Source of the DNA: Leishmania mexicana MHOM/GT/2001/U1103
Lineage: Eukaryota > Euglenozoa > Kinetoplastea > Trypanosomatida > Trypanosomatidae
Reading direction: 5' to 3'
Length of the DNA: 64,000 bases
Assembly (NCBI RefSeq): GCF_000234665.1
Contig: NC_018336.1
Location: 1,095,069 to 1,159,068, forward strand
Shown here: in pieces, positions 41,901-48,046 of the stretch
Numbering within the stretch: the first letter of the stretch is position 1
How the letters are laid out: the number at the start of each line of letters is the position of its first letter
Notes under the pieces: generated by a model
What the model saw: only the letters and a program-made list of their open reading frames with translations
Databases searched by the model: none
Told to the model about the DNA's origin: nothing
Program-made: the position numbers and the translations under genes

Positions 41901-42218
41901 GCGCCGACAGCAGCGGTCACTGCAGCTGGCTTTGCAGGGCCGCAGGATGCGGCGGTAGCGACGGCGGCTGCCGGTACGTCAGCAATCCCCGCTGGCGCTG
42001 GCACAACCAGCTGTCCAGTGACGGCGTTGCATCAAGAAAACGCAGACGTGCCGACCTTCCTGGTGGGTTACGCCAACGGAACTGTGCGGCAGCTTGTTTT
42101 TGAGGATCCCGCTCTATCCTATTTGGGCGTTAGCAGCAGTGGCGCTGGCGCTGGGGCTGCCGGTGGAAGCAGCGGCGGCAGCGGAAATGCCGGGGATGAC
42201 CGCAATCAGCGTCGCTGA
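26994..42218 (+). CDS. Giant BEACH-domain protein (ConA-like, PH-BEACH, BEACH, WD40)
   Basis: The protein has 5074 residues in a single frame. BEACH proteins are large scaffolds for vesicle traffic, lysosome-related organelles and autophagy. Order: a long alpha-solenoid-like N-terminal region (1-1690) broken by Ser/Gly-rich disordered linkers; a concanavalin-A-like domain (~1690-1880; GFTISAWFKFDRL, then a VHVCAVL block); more solenoid; a very Ser/Thr/Ala-rich region (~2490-3240); a PH-BEACH domain (~3980-4235, with the usual NIYW-type strand split by an acidic/Ser insert); the BEACH domain (~4250-4495) with YPFHHGTHYS, GGVLYFLIRVQPFTTYARLF, DVRLPPWAK and LHQWIDLIFG; and WD40-like repeats (~4630-5060). 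The C-terminus is Gly/Ser-rich. No FYVE domain was seen. It is longer than human LYST (3801) or neurobeachin (~2950). Which BEACH subfamily it belongs to cannot be settled by eye. Confidence 0.95.
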   Translation: MQSLTERDIGLVEKLFNIIRTLLEHDRVHRRHDRSAAGMAAASSESALETMVAPSAVLREHQSQQGASGAAAPLPVASAVGASTGMSEKRMWTELAFLMSRVVIAQKLFLMSYVTSDPVWMLTELARMLLVFLRENFAAVAGSGKEARMRHVALLAQDRLIFLLRVFCSLKNCTAMLGDTGGCDNAGAALKVYDAVCDQVVSGQHLAWMSQIYVWFCDEAARQALSGGAIPSAYVYATHGALRCILGCCTDHEGCAKAFLYSEPVACVAYMFYGLKLRISVGDLLRPYEDEHPIVENVKGTAADASARQTSATITICNNSSADTSLGVTTYDELDGTVMLAGPIPQRPPGAGELKTRYFTTLTASFTRQQQLQQQIPRVGTGDSASSATVASLLRTTNSSTAANSVSTSWAFDLPELSRPQLKTLLLGGRENAFDSLLFAALDVVIEVMRMTRDYGHWMVLSTVSNLLFLSKKSIEVRDAAAALALGSSSASASKVTPPLSQVVAMYENIVVLFQLLFSLMEGIGFEKPARSLSSASFAPATSIHSGTVKEVKKVDGKGTPPPPGSFFVSGGPSPATQPREARISTTGMGEVGQFPTTATVENSGKVGAVDTAQVRESMAQQIVHMVLQTDVRAVFAATERVLECDRTFFRVLHSFCMLDARSAEQAIPGKRHRNRSSGAAATGGSRMRNLSAPKAGDTTSLYRGIGADNVGNTLHNPLLSLTGAAATGECTCEGASGCEPVFDAGYRFFFTSSFGDLRNIANDVGCSKTLDGGLAENAGSCSSPRIGMGTFSVRGSGVGDPSTIAPSCTEPLLGGAISTQQRHGQRLPNLQHHRQSEDSGGNKKTVAGAGGSFAKAFLKSFFGNRSSGSGAVALKRGAAHEGSDDNAERGSWSGSSRSSAGSSCAESKMEGSGSRSDSGASDDSDLLSSAKGLLQGSVAGSLLLTRSFGVSGSHSSAWQRGKDSLRALKGGTQHRHHRRKCKTRPTYSAWRDVPSYMALARELVRIFNLVLADAELSVDVRLGAGLLLPSIVLRDIKVFCLYEGRVLIRSYLNLLLHELHYNIKLRGVSTSVEADREDLSHAYVNSAQEQPQSVSDIDEMTASAPLQRVQVSNSICSSSSMNSRAHLTQRELIAFAPKVIEALEQTFKILGVIPLTSDVASLTELPLYFYCADGVAPLGVALECSFTRIVVLWLLGLVSAQCDEDIDRHAMEVLLHLMNRAVARGSLPKDSSTTLMLTPFGAATVVQSSNAAGVGVPGAPIVTATRLSADWANAHRTSRLAAANSAAGVIPPSLATLSTTNTTRLAAAATELGVPTAAARSMLRAGSQLQSSGIGLSAAEMDLYDFPLNRPFLGSTEFGGLTTVLGIDGGLVECGNTVEALSLVFSVLLGRSQDLLSPAGLATVLSLFTSHDSNLSRLGRECMIRSLEIPSVYPLYADVILDSDTFLLTQTLSILSTYLTSAALTPVARRERRLWMQRCGCVDAVIRVLVRVLDAPQSTPNFMKVIPHLFRFLSAFESGDCKPAQLSSTNFIASVAERLEKLEGMEYFIIVTQAVLDASMGTYGSVDGGYTSAGGPGAHYPEMQVIGNFRVALYNCAAEKPIFLELLPSLLTFAKGHSDQLFTNLVEVVLRILECTSIVRSERLADFVLHHGLSQMLPFLELSGRHVEERLPFTGTAADLHQFWQPILLRAPRRSRLRFTSHGGVQVSVGLWPDTGFTISAWFKFDRLYLTIPLFEFHGVLRDGSGATAPLQDTSMVASLFVFGGDSMQLTINDGRRVTINESQALQNFSPQTWVHVCAVLCTTHILDVYVSGFKAGTTAFPYFAAGAEVRVNVGCTDEVPHYATSLGTDASPLFSMGDIALWAQSLSRSQVEAELASGDGTRGATMSGGCPSAFPAKILKEGIPQEVTLLRHMGAGGGAPLSGSIGSALNLSVGGLGMLMNPKSQSTAPSGVAGLSPGRANSITAGLSSDFKGGKAPDYGGAWSASAARMARFVPFENEDGMLRNVLAYPTGFPVIAKLVGRYATPPKTWVDYPLLWATRGGIVRMLDWMHLVTSSAQLEGLLELILECVQRTTLAVTLDPRTYVLFAHILTNDVARYMTKTACDQLLELASAHINIFDEEHRVVINRLVFEHILGDVGLYAALRLDTALHLLQRVRRLFHTSQCRYAKHNARFVSPYRFIDRLLHSLIGVAARTSLLLRRAVVQVAQQVVVACDMEDGLVQIFISLIALLTPEEMTVSSRRNTQVKVELPAMGSLTRGTEIPLRTANHLTTLLLSSLVECSSQSPCVLALSRTIDLPWYAVCTSRFADPAAVVYATRIFFAAVQHNPVLQEEVAQHQSAVVELLTEHAVHEDLILLLLALTVGATRHIDLLSSRHSLRQQLDSLLSTFSPEPNALVAPIFVQLIIIHLHRIVQSPWRHLLKAQAVLQDEQKLSYRVRRYFSLVRVCSRLMIFIRVRRYRALLNANRIPEAGVYSVETPILTPAHHGQWRSSGAMSSSSQNVSFACNSGVWVTAGVAGAGGLANASFVSGCHSRAPLDPLSTSPVSVGATIGVCSGEDDGAATSVVLPTPQSQFLRDACELGCSHTSSCGDGGCRDATDLPLDETPFDDIVGLPRPVMPPATVFSIHGDDHSSSGAGDSGDFSQWKPPVLLPEMWADLPPLLPPPTAGMSAPSTPQASATAAAHGFTAAASSPTSPLAGRGADDVPGRTCHVPTAHVVCPLSAYPMPHHLPLAARGTDNCAGGDGAAASMAASVNAVDAHLKEMPALRVHSSKHRRAFSVLRVSVLLWLSLQVRRCRWVFTPHSLPYEVDLSRRHAGTLFCIRMLHHFASMSNYFYLLVNSPMQTAALSSLVAYISRAMLLEQLDMWDQMVRSMAVAPAREPGVVAATDPAAAATTPTTADEPQSPPLPLPQQQQQEAKETSVSPAASPPANDGIESAEDTDRDWEGVEALPGDCMGSPSLDATRCTSSADSAVVTATKPMGPYHRSSSNSSAVAGSVDRGSAQKGDEAEVEPALPLSGLPETVLRRLARPVFMTFRSAGSSSAQLDKMTVLESPNPSLTPRSEELDDADVESAAAQARCRATVEDGDASIVTNGSFDVVGLPRVTLTHEQPKPHRELRLPPQSLERRERALPQHTYTGTQVDEIGSSATAGATAIVTGITPTAAPTATAATVRTGDSNTASVVKPDAGGNRDDDDDTSSVSSAAASLSSHSSTVSSSLNPMSASPTLPSTASDAKKTVSTPLVSFSNLPGVLAPLRGHGLSDVYAMSIARIIESVGEVMRRGAASILRTLIRSSLDTLPMPNWIGGPTYGSCGGFLFQLLFIVSAKAAAGDSATTLVRYFLLCVGNAVKEQRDRDLVQVPNDDQAPSSLKGAVSAKAPMAGLGGSPLGALTAIRHAPSSNASPLLLGRRTSIFSEATGSTTTAGAGASMFDNDGRLSTKVPLASAALLVTGVPPSTVSSSTAGRTLPIGAVGTGGSDDGGACSSQHGGAPLSPMVPSQTHVSTNSGASLVWYPAPLPQSFPGTVSAGPGNEQPQNRGSSVTTATSAYSDVFLFNVSHFTDLIVDMLAINVLDLPMTTHFFLTLLVLGQGWPNRYVDQLSRQVMRACIAVLNRPSTQDASVSLIESVYTLSTLVLRRGWKHKGVLESLLRVLYRVFVSLPPAWMPDADARHRKRLITLIFRHLVQTYAGTKELEKALTVRTLTQRLSLYDDFLMVFSLNNEDECCATFEQYCIDQFSSIDTLMSSRLKAKTDLAFKASIKTRSEYIKRIKTFDGQYRQAMEVPERYRRAALRVAYTSRFSSFVATTPHVDSSQLHWLLSSTWALRENHTMSRATPWRKLVTANGTAADSSAIAGTTANRINAGDSAEDTLYHFMDPQMNYGALQGVRWGGRRASQTPMEKTAMRVTTACGTPGHIGGSDASNTNVAEGRDGGPMSAHSALPRIKIVDKVAGSEATKAMEEHPPKNDLVHAAQCEELVHHIAVLVPPLSTHCRPYIGDEAFPAGLRELPITLTPSAITLLRYLVAPHETVRFLSNGFRINGIHTTPCLILLTNVTLKVIGFSRVTEAGDIILCENEVDDDDAHSRSAASESSINTNSTLRHHQDVGSLSNDSKWPLAKSTRRNPFSVASMTRQLQKLFSDKSTKRRQQQDGTRVAHAVRQVMGCNYQNIYWTYLVRSIRAVRLLHYMHLDTAVQLQLYYDNGPMLSVVDAKQSMNPSARKEFIKVLKNVVGTQQCTFMDEGQRAASMRARLVRWATGSLSNYEYLRFLNEAAGRTNRDLNQYPVFPWVLADYTSATLDLEAASTFRDFAYPMGAQTESRRATVARLFEGTRELCDADTGKFYPFHHGTHYSTSGGVLYFLIRVQPFTTYARLFQGGDFDLAMRLFDSVAASFTSCVTGPADCKELIPEFYVNSGFLANADHLNLGTKSDGQAVDDVRLPPWAKNSRQVFTAVMRYALECPYVVAHLHQWIDLIFGVRRRGPLALERYNVFQRMTYGEEVVQALKNAETPHECDVIIAEVDNFGQTPLQLFQERHPSHHELAPVVKVSPADGSLLGVGGGVMASSDGHGSGGGGSAAAAGAGSQVGVTSSNLLSSGSFASGQTYTQAFYREAPKVVWMLIHAVDATQTWFLLRDPPGSVLQHPPPSALTEMFGFSSEAVLHFSMLRTSKKLACAYAQLVPVADTDYYLCWHEREAQLMRYTTDLAAFHSAVSFHPRDESSSRISAVAVGPRESVLLVAISTGAVYCLFPDDTGDGALHVRGTLCYHRSPVTKIALDSRRHRAVTITNSGGDDEPILWRVQRSGCCFVCRLQVEQLLPTPARALMSPTREMTADATEARTVVDVAIDSISGNVALVTARSLLLFDNNGEQFGAGTLPSPNSLHPVGTVTLEDDNGDVGVVVSRPVLCMADITAVAFYQTSEWAAGMGVLLTGHRDGSLSAWRTTRLPPHTVAPGKIAMVEFHTRLFSGAAAPTAAVTAAGFAGPQDAAVATAAAGTSAIPAGAGTTSCPVTALHQENADVPTFLVGYANGTVRQLVFEDPALSYLGVSSSGAGAGAAGGSSGGSGNAGDDRNQRR

Positions 42219-42826
42219 TGCGCAAGAGGGTGCATGTGCATAGTGCAGCTCGCCGGTGCGAGGGCTTGGAGCAAAGAAGGGTTGGGGGCCCATAGGGAGT
42301 CGCGAATAGTGGAACCTGCACACCCGAAAAAGGAAGACATCGGCAGCGCAAGAGGCGTTTGGTGTCGAGGCTCTGTGGCAGACCCGTGTGCTGGGGCGGG
42401 AAGGAGGGAGGTGCGTGAATGCTGGACCACACACGTGTGCGTGTGTCGTTTTTAAGGGGCTGAAGCACAGCCCTTTATGGCCCGAAGCATCACGTCAGCG
42501 GACGCAGAGACAGTCGACACGTGCAAGAGTCCACGTGAACAGAAAAGGAACGTGGGATGCGCACACACCACGGCAAACACGCGAGGGATCATGCGTGGGA
42601 GGCAGGGGGGTCGTCGTGCGCTATCGCGCGAGCACACCCAGCACCGGAAGAACATGTGTTTTGTCACGGCAGAAAAAGGAAGTGAGAATCCCCCCCCCGG
42701 CCGTGGCGCCATCGCGCCAGCAGCTCCCGGCCGATCTGTTGGATAATGAAATAGAGATGGCGATACGCCTTCTTATTTTCCCCACCCTCGCTCTCTATCT
42801 CTCCCACCGTGTGTATGTGTGTGTGT

Positions 42827-42843
42827 GGGGGGGGGGGGGGGGG
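42827..42843. repeat. G17 homopolymer after a (GT)n tract
   Basis: Seventeen consecutive G follow GTGTATGTGTGTGTGT. Shorter G runs occur at 48861-48879 (interrupted by one A) and 52851-52861. It could form G-quadruplex structures in the coding-sense RNA, and its length is a likely place for sequencing error. Confidence 0.85.
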
Positions 42844-43509
42844 CTGTTGGTGTGGCTCGCGCAGCTGTCGCTACGGAGCTCGCTCCGCACCCTCTCTATT
42901 CACCACCTTCCGTACAAAAATACATACATGTACATTTACATGGTTTTCCTCGTGCTCGTTCTCGCTCACGCTCTCTCCCTCTCTTGCCAGCACACGTGTT
43001 TGCGAAGACCTTACCGCGAAAGGGCAAAAAAAAAGCAGTTTCGCTTCCGTGTCAGCGAGCGTGGAAGCCTTCATCGTGACTCAGCGGCATTACACACTCA
43101 TGTGGCATTGGGCTTGTGCGTCACTGTCTCTCTCTCTCGGTTGGTCTCTCTTCGTCTGCACGTGACTGCTCTGCACACACGTGCACGCTCACTACAATCT
43201 CAGAGCCCCGCATGAGGGGCCGCCTTCCCACGCCTCACACGCGCACGTTCTCATCATTCCCTACTCTCCTTATTACTTTCCCGCTTAGTGCACGTGCGAG
43301 TCTTCCCCTTTGTCTCGTGGGACGTAGCGTCTCCTGTTGCCGCCGCCACTTGTGCTGGAACGGTCAGGCGTAAACTACTTCATCCTGTTGTGTTCCAGGT
43401 GTGGTGGCGGCGTGCCTTTTTCTTTGGGGAAAGGAGAGGAGGAAGCGAAGGAGGAGGGCGCAACGTGTGCTGCCACTCTTGTAGCCCCGCGTAGCGTGGC
43501 ATCGCATCC

Positions 43510-43544
43510 GCCCCCCCCCCCTGTTTTTCTCTCTTCTATTACAG
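43510..43544 (+). promoter_or_regulatory. Candidate spliced-leader acceptor for the GTPBP-like gene
   Basis: A C11 run and TTTTTCTCTCTTCTATTACAG end with AG at 43543-43544. The leader would be 166 bases with no upstream ATG. AG 43663-43664, after CTCCTCTTCATTTGCGGGACTCTAG, is an alternative. Confidence 0.5.
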
Positions 43545-43710
43545 ACCCGCGGATCTCGCTTTGGTGTTTGGGGTGAGCGTGTGCAGCAGCAGCTTTTCAT
43601 CCGAGGCGTTGCGGGTCGTCGTTTTCCCTTCGCGTTGTACTCCTCTTCATTTGCGGGACTCTAGCTGAATTCGTGTGTGGGCCGCCCACGCACAGACGGG
43701 CACAGAAAGG

Positions 43711-46215
43711 ATGGCTGCGGGAGAGGCCCACGCGCTGTGCATCGTGTTGTACGAGCCGCAGGCGGAGAAGCCCTTCGCGGAATGGGTGGCGTCCGATGCG
43801 GTGCGGCAGGGATTGAAGGATGAAATTGACGAGGTGATCACCGCCGCCATTCCGCAGGAAGCTGGTGATAGTGTTGGCGTCGCCAGTGCAGATACGGCGT
43901 CGCCGACACAGAACATCCCCATGGCGCTCATAGCGAGCACGCTGGCGGCGCAACAGGAGGTCAATGACCGTCGTCGCACAAGCGGCGCGGAGCAGCAGCA
44001 GCCGCTGCTACTGTGCCTCGTCGTCATAGTTTTTTGGGACGGCCAAGCCGAGGCTAGCAAAGCCGCCCTGGCGCAGCTGAAGCAGTTGGGCGATAAGAAA
44101 TGGGTGGCATCACACGTGCCACTGTGGGTGGAGCATGTGGAAGTTCTGGTACAGGCCCTGAACGCGAAGCGTGGCGCTGCAAGCATCATGAACAACAAGG
44201 TTGCTCTCGTCGCCAGTTTGCGCAAGAAGCTTCAGGCGTCCGCCATGGCGACGAAGGGGTGGTGGCGAGAGGGTGCGCTGCAGAGAGTCGGCAGATACGC
44301 TGATCCCAACGCTACTGCTGAGACCTTGTCGACGGCGTCTCCGGGGGCATCGTCGAACGGCGGTGGTGACTCGTCATCGCCTGCTGCCCTTGGCGAGGCC
44401 GACATCTCCGTGGATGCTGTCCGCCTCGCCGTCGACAACGGTCAAGGCGAGACGTTTTTTCTCTTGAGCGATCGGGACCGGGCTGGGCTGGCGAGCAAGG
44501 TGGAGACGCTTAAGCAGAACTGCGAAGTGGCCGAGCTGGGGTGTGCGTCGGTAATGATGGAGCCGCGAGAGTTGCACCTGCTGCACGGGGCGACAGGTGC
44601 ACCTGGTGCCCCGATGAGTTCCAACGCCGGGGGCAACAGGACGACTGCCGGCGCACCGTCGCCGCCCACCGCTGCTTCCTCGTCCCCGACCACAACGTTG
44701 GTGGCGCAGGAATTCCTGCTTCGCCGTCGATGCCCTCCGGCTGCACTCTTCGAGTTGCGTCTGGCCATGTGCGGGAACGTGGACAGCGGTAAGAGCACTC
44801 TCACCTCCGTGCTCACCCGCGGCTGCTGTGATGATGGCCGTGGGCTGGCGCGTGCCTTCGTCTTCAAGCACAAGCAGGAGGTCATGACTGGCCGCACATC
44901 CAGTATCAGCGAGAACCATCTGGGGTTCTCTGCCGAGGGTGGGGTAGTGAACTACGCGCTGTTGCAGCCGCACCGCACGGAGGCGGAGCTGCGACCTCTG
45001 GCGCCATCGGAGGTGGCGCAGCACCTGATGGCCTCCGCAGCAACGGCCTCCGGCGCGACACATAGTCCAGCGGGCGGCAGTGGGGCCCACACAATGCGTC
45101 AATGCACTACGAAGGAGCTCGCCGCACGCAGCTCCAAGGTGGTCACGCTGTACGATCTGGCTGGGCACGAGCGGTACCTGAAGACAACTGTGTTAGGCAT
45201 GACGCGCAACATGCCTGACTACGCGTGCATTGTCATCAGCGCCAACAACGGCATTCAGCGGATGACGAAGGAACATCTGGCGTTGTGCCTGGCGCTGAAG
45301 CTGCCTTTCTTCATTGTCGTCACTCGTATCGATGCAACCCCGTCGAACATCCATGATGAGACGCTATCGAACATCCACAGGCTGCTTAAGATTCCGACCG
45401 TGCGCAAGCTTCCCTACCCGGTGCGGCGACATGACGAGGTGACTCTTGCAGCCAAGAACCTGCGCCATGACCGCATTACCCCGATCTTCGAAGTCAGCAA
45501 CGTTACCGGTGTTGGCATCCCTGACGTGCTGCAATTCCTTAACTTGCTCCCGACTCGGAAGGACTGGCGGCAGGCACGCAGCATGCCAAAGGAGATGATC
45601 ATTGACAGCACATTCTTTGTCACCGGTGTCGGCACCGTCGTGGGGGGCATCATCACACAGGGCGTTTTCCGCGTGAACGAAACGGTGCTGCTGGGGCCAG
45701 ACGGCTTTGGGAACTTCCGCCCTGTGGTCATCAAGTCCATTCACATCAAAGGCGTCGACTCCCTCGCCGCCGAGGCGGGAACAGATGCGGCGCTGTGTCT
45801 CAAGAAGGAAAAGCGTAGCGCCATTCGGAAAGGCAACGTCCTGGTCGACGCTGCTCATTCGCCTAAGTCGTTCTGGCAGTTCGAGGCAGAGATAATCATC
45901 CTCTACCACTCAACGACGATCACCGCAAACTACGAACCAGTCATTCACTCCACGACAGTGCGGCAGTCGGCTCGCATTACCTACGTTGCGCAGGAGGTGC
46001 TACGCACCGGTGACAAGTCTCTCGCGCGCTTCCACTTTCTCTACCGTCCCGAGTACATGAAAGAGGGACAGCGATTAATTTTCCGCGAAGGTCGCACCAA
46101 AGGTATCGGCATCGTTACGAAGCTGATCTGTGAGCCGAATGACCTTGTGTTGGCCAAGAACAAACTGCGCAAGAAGATGCAGGAGAAGCTGCATGCCCCG
46201 GTAGGGGCCAAGTAA
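43711..46215 (+). CDS. GTP-binding protein of the GTPBP1/GTPBP2 family (EF-Tu-like)
   Basis: The protein has 834 residues. GTPBP1/2 are EF-1A-like GTPases linked in animals to mRNA decay with the exosome and to rescue of stalled ribosomes. An unusual N-terminal ~340 residues precede the G domain. G1 is GNVDSGKST (~353), followed by the family block RAFVFKHKQEVMTGRTSSIS (switch I) and LGFSAEGGVVNY. G3 is DLAGHERYLKTTV (~482) and G4 is TRID (~538), where EF-Tu has NKxD; TRID-type G4 is usual in GTPBP1/2. Between switch I and G3 lies a Ser/Gly/Ala insert (~440-470). EF-Tu domains II and III follow (GVGTVVGGII; ARFHFLYRPEY; then KGIGIV). The start is the first ATG, AAAGGATGG. Symbol withheld because GTPBP1 and GTPBP2 cannot be told apart here. 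Confidence 0.88.
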   Translation: MAAGEAHALCIVLYEPQAEKPFAEWVASDAVRQGLKDEIDEVITAAIPQEAGDSVGVASADTASPTQNIPMALIASTLAAQQEVNDRRRTSGAEQQQPLLLCLVVIVFWDGQAEASKAALAQLKQLGDKKWVASHVPLWVEHVEVLVQALNAKRGAASIMNNKVALVASLRKKLQASAMATKGWWREGALQRVGRYADPNATAETLSTASPGASSNGGGDSSSPAALGEADISVDAVRLAVDNGQGETFFLLSDRDRAGLASKVETLKQNCEVAELGCASVMMEPRELHLLHGATGAPGAPMSSNAGGNRTTAGAPSPPTAASSSPTTTLVAQEFLLRRRCPPAALFELRLAMCGNVDSGKSTLTSVLTRGCCDDGRGLARAFVFKHKQEVMTGRTSSISENHLGFSAEGGVVNYALLQPHRTEAELRPLAPSEVAQHLMASAATASGATHSPAGGSGAHTMRQCTTKELAARSSKVVTLYDLAGHERYLKTTVLGMTRNMPDYACIVISANNGIQRMTKEHLALCLALKLPFFIVVTRIDATPSNIHDETLSNIHRLLKIPTVRKLPYPVRRHDEVTLAAKNLRHDRITPIFEVSNVTGVGIPDVLQFLNLLPTRKDWRQARSMPKEMIIDSTFFVTGVGTVVGGIITQGVFRVNETVLLGPDGFGNFRPVVIKSIHIKGVDSLAAEAGTDAALCLKKEKRSAIRKGNVLVDAAHSPKSFWQFEAEIIILYHSTTITANYEPVIHSTTVRQSARITYVAQEVLRTGDKSLARFHFLYRPEYMKEGQRLIFREGRTKGIGIVTKLICEPNDLVLAKNKLRKKMQEKLHAPVGAK

Positions 46216-48046
46216 GCCGCTTACCGTGCCGAGCAAGGGCGATCGACGACGACTTAGTAGGTGTTCCACACATACCACGCATAGCAGCGAGATCAAACAT
46301 CCTATATGGCATGCTTGAAAACGCGCGCCACCCTCACGTCGCGACTGCATGCATGGTCATCCGTACATGACTTCGCCTATGCGTGCCGCTCATCACGAAG
46401 AGCATATCTTTCAGAAAAAGACAGACGTGAAGTTTGTTTTCCCTTTCATATTATATTCGAGCTTGAACACGTCACCACATGGACGCCTACACAACCACAG
46501 CTCGCCTGCCTCCGCCACATCATCGGCTACGTCCTCGTTCTCTAGGGCGCGCCGTCCGCCGTCGAATCGAGGTCACGCGCCTACCGGGCCCTCCCTGCCC
46601 TTCATCGCTTGTTCTTCGGGCACGTGCTGCGCGGTGGGCGCGCCCCGCACACATGGGTGCGCCGCACACCTTGACGCAGACCGGCCGCGGCCAAGGCCCG
46701 GCTCGAGGGGGTGGGGGCCGTGGCGTCCGCTGTGCGGGTAGCAGGGGGTGGCCCGGGCGCATGCCGGGTAAGCCCAGGGAGGGGGCCGGCCAGCCGCAGG
46801 CCCGGCGCCTCGGAGACTCTGCGCCACCCTGCCTGCGCGTCCTGCTACTCCCTCGGCCGCGTCACGCCGCCGCATCCCGTAGAAAGACGCCGTGCCCCTC
46901 CGCGGCGGGCGCCGGGTGGCTCGGTGGTGCCGTTCGGGGCGCTCTCGCCATGCCACCGGCACCCGCCCACCCGGCCCGTGGATAGGCATGCGCCCGCTCG
47001 CGAGGAGACCCCAGAGCCTGCCGCTGCGAAGGGGCACGGGAGGGCAGCCGCGGCCACCCGACGGCGGAAGCCGATGCAGCGCGAGCGATGCGCGAATCTC
47101 GCGTGGCATGTCGGGCACAACGCCAGAACGGACGCCCTCGGTAGGCAGAGCAGGCGGGGTGGGGGCTCTGGCGGGGGCGGGGCAGCACACCATCTGCGCC
47201 TCGTGCTGCCACTGCGTGTCACCCGCCGTTGCGGGAATCCGAAGCGCCGCCGGGTGCCCCATTTTTTTTCTCACCGATAAAAAAAGAAGGGGAAGCAGGG
47301 AAGAGGGCAGGTGGGGTAGCGGAGGCTCATGTGGCTCTGCGGTGTCCATGTAGTTGGGCATGCGCGCGTATACTTGCTGCGCTGTTCTGGTATAGCGCGT
47401 TCAAGAGGAGCGGAGGCAACGAAGAAGAAAACGCCGCGTTGTTTAAAAAAAAAGTGCCTGTGTGTATGTATGTGTGTGTATGTGTGTGTGGCGTGTGGAT
47501 TGGAAGCGAAGAGCCGAAGACCAGGCGAGGCGCACCGGGATACGGGGGGGGGGACGTGCCAGTAATGTTATTGTTTGGTACAGCGGGTGTTCTGCAATGC
47601 GGAGTGTTTTGTGAAAAGGGGTTGGAGAGGAGAAGGCTGACATTGAGTGGCCGCCACAACAGCCAGTGTAGGAGAGAAAACAGTTCCTCACCCCACCGGC
47701 GGCTCAGAGAGCGCGGCGTTACTACAGCGGATGCGACTGAGGGTTGCTGCACTTGCCCCTTCCCCGCTCTCCTCGTCTCACGTCCTGTCCGAGTGGGTCC
47801 GGCTTATTCCCCCCCTCCCCTTCCTCGCTGTTCGCGCGCGTTTCGGGATGTGCATCCATACAGCTTTGCGGCCACGTCGTCGACTCAAGAAAGGTACTTC
47901 TTCTCCATCCTCTTTCAATTACGAATCCCACCAGTACCTACGGCCCCCACTCCGCCAACTTGCCTACGGTAGCACTCCTCCGTTTACTTAACTAGGTAGC
48001 TCAAACCCTCCCTCTTTTTCGTACCACAACTTTCACTTTGCCTATC
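46216..48046. other. Intergenic/UTR region, 1.8 kb, mostly repeat copy B
   Basis: Besides the GC-rich repeat (46478-47260) it contains a (TG)n tract at 47458-47492, a 9-10 base G run at 47545-47553 and the leader of the next gene. AGs at 47994-47995 and 47998-47999 are the last before its ATG, but their pyrimidine tract is weak. No gene was recognised; the 262-codon minus-strand frame at 46573-47361 lies inside the repeat. Confidence 0.8.
46478..47260 (-). repeat. Dispersed GC-rich element, copy B (inverted; SIDER-like retroposon)
   Basis: Read on the minus strand it starts at GGGCACCCGGCGGCGC (47258), corresponding to 63626 in copy D. It ends near 46478 in GTGTAGGCGTCCATGTGGTG, matching copy A at about 2394. 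It lacks the ~190-base head found in copies C and D, so it is 5'-truncated, as is common for retroposons. Differences from copy A are few: near the end I see GAACGAGG against CAACGAGG and GATGTGG against GATGCGG. One difference from copy D is GTGACACGC against GTGACCCGC. It lies in the 3' UTR or intergenic space after the GTPBP-like gene and is antisense to it. Confidence 0.65.

Larger units (their letters stand above)
42219..43710. other. Intergenic/UTR region, 1.5 kb
   Basis: Begins with a moderately GC-rich 500 bases (3' UTR of the BEACH gene) with a small imperfect hairpin at 42454-42475. It then has a 17-base G run at 42827, CT-rich blocks, and an 11-base C run at 43510-43521. No gene was recognised. 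Confidence 0.8.

Noticed and set aside
42454..42475. Imperfect hairpin AAGGGGCT...AGCCCTTT as a terminator
   Set aside because: Short, with a bulge, and hairpin terminators are not used by kinetoplastid RNA polymerase II.
46573..47361. 262-codon minus-strand frame, and similar frames at 1826-2290 and 63394-63993
   Set aside because: All fall in the GC-rich dispersed element; several frames on both strands are open at once, and the translations are Arg/Pro/Gly/Ala-rich without motifs.
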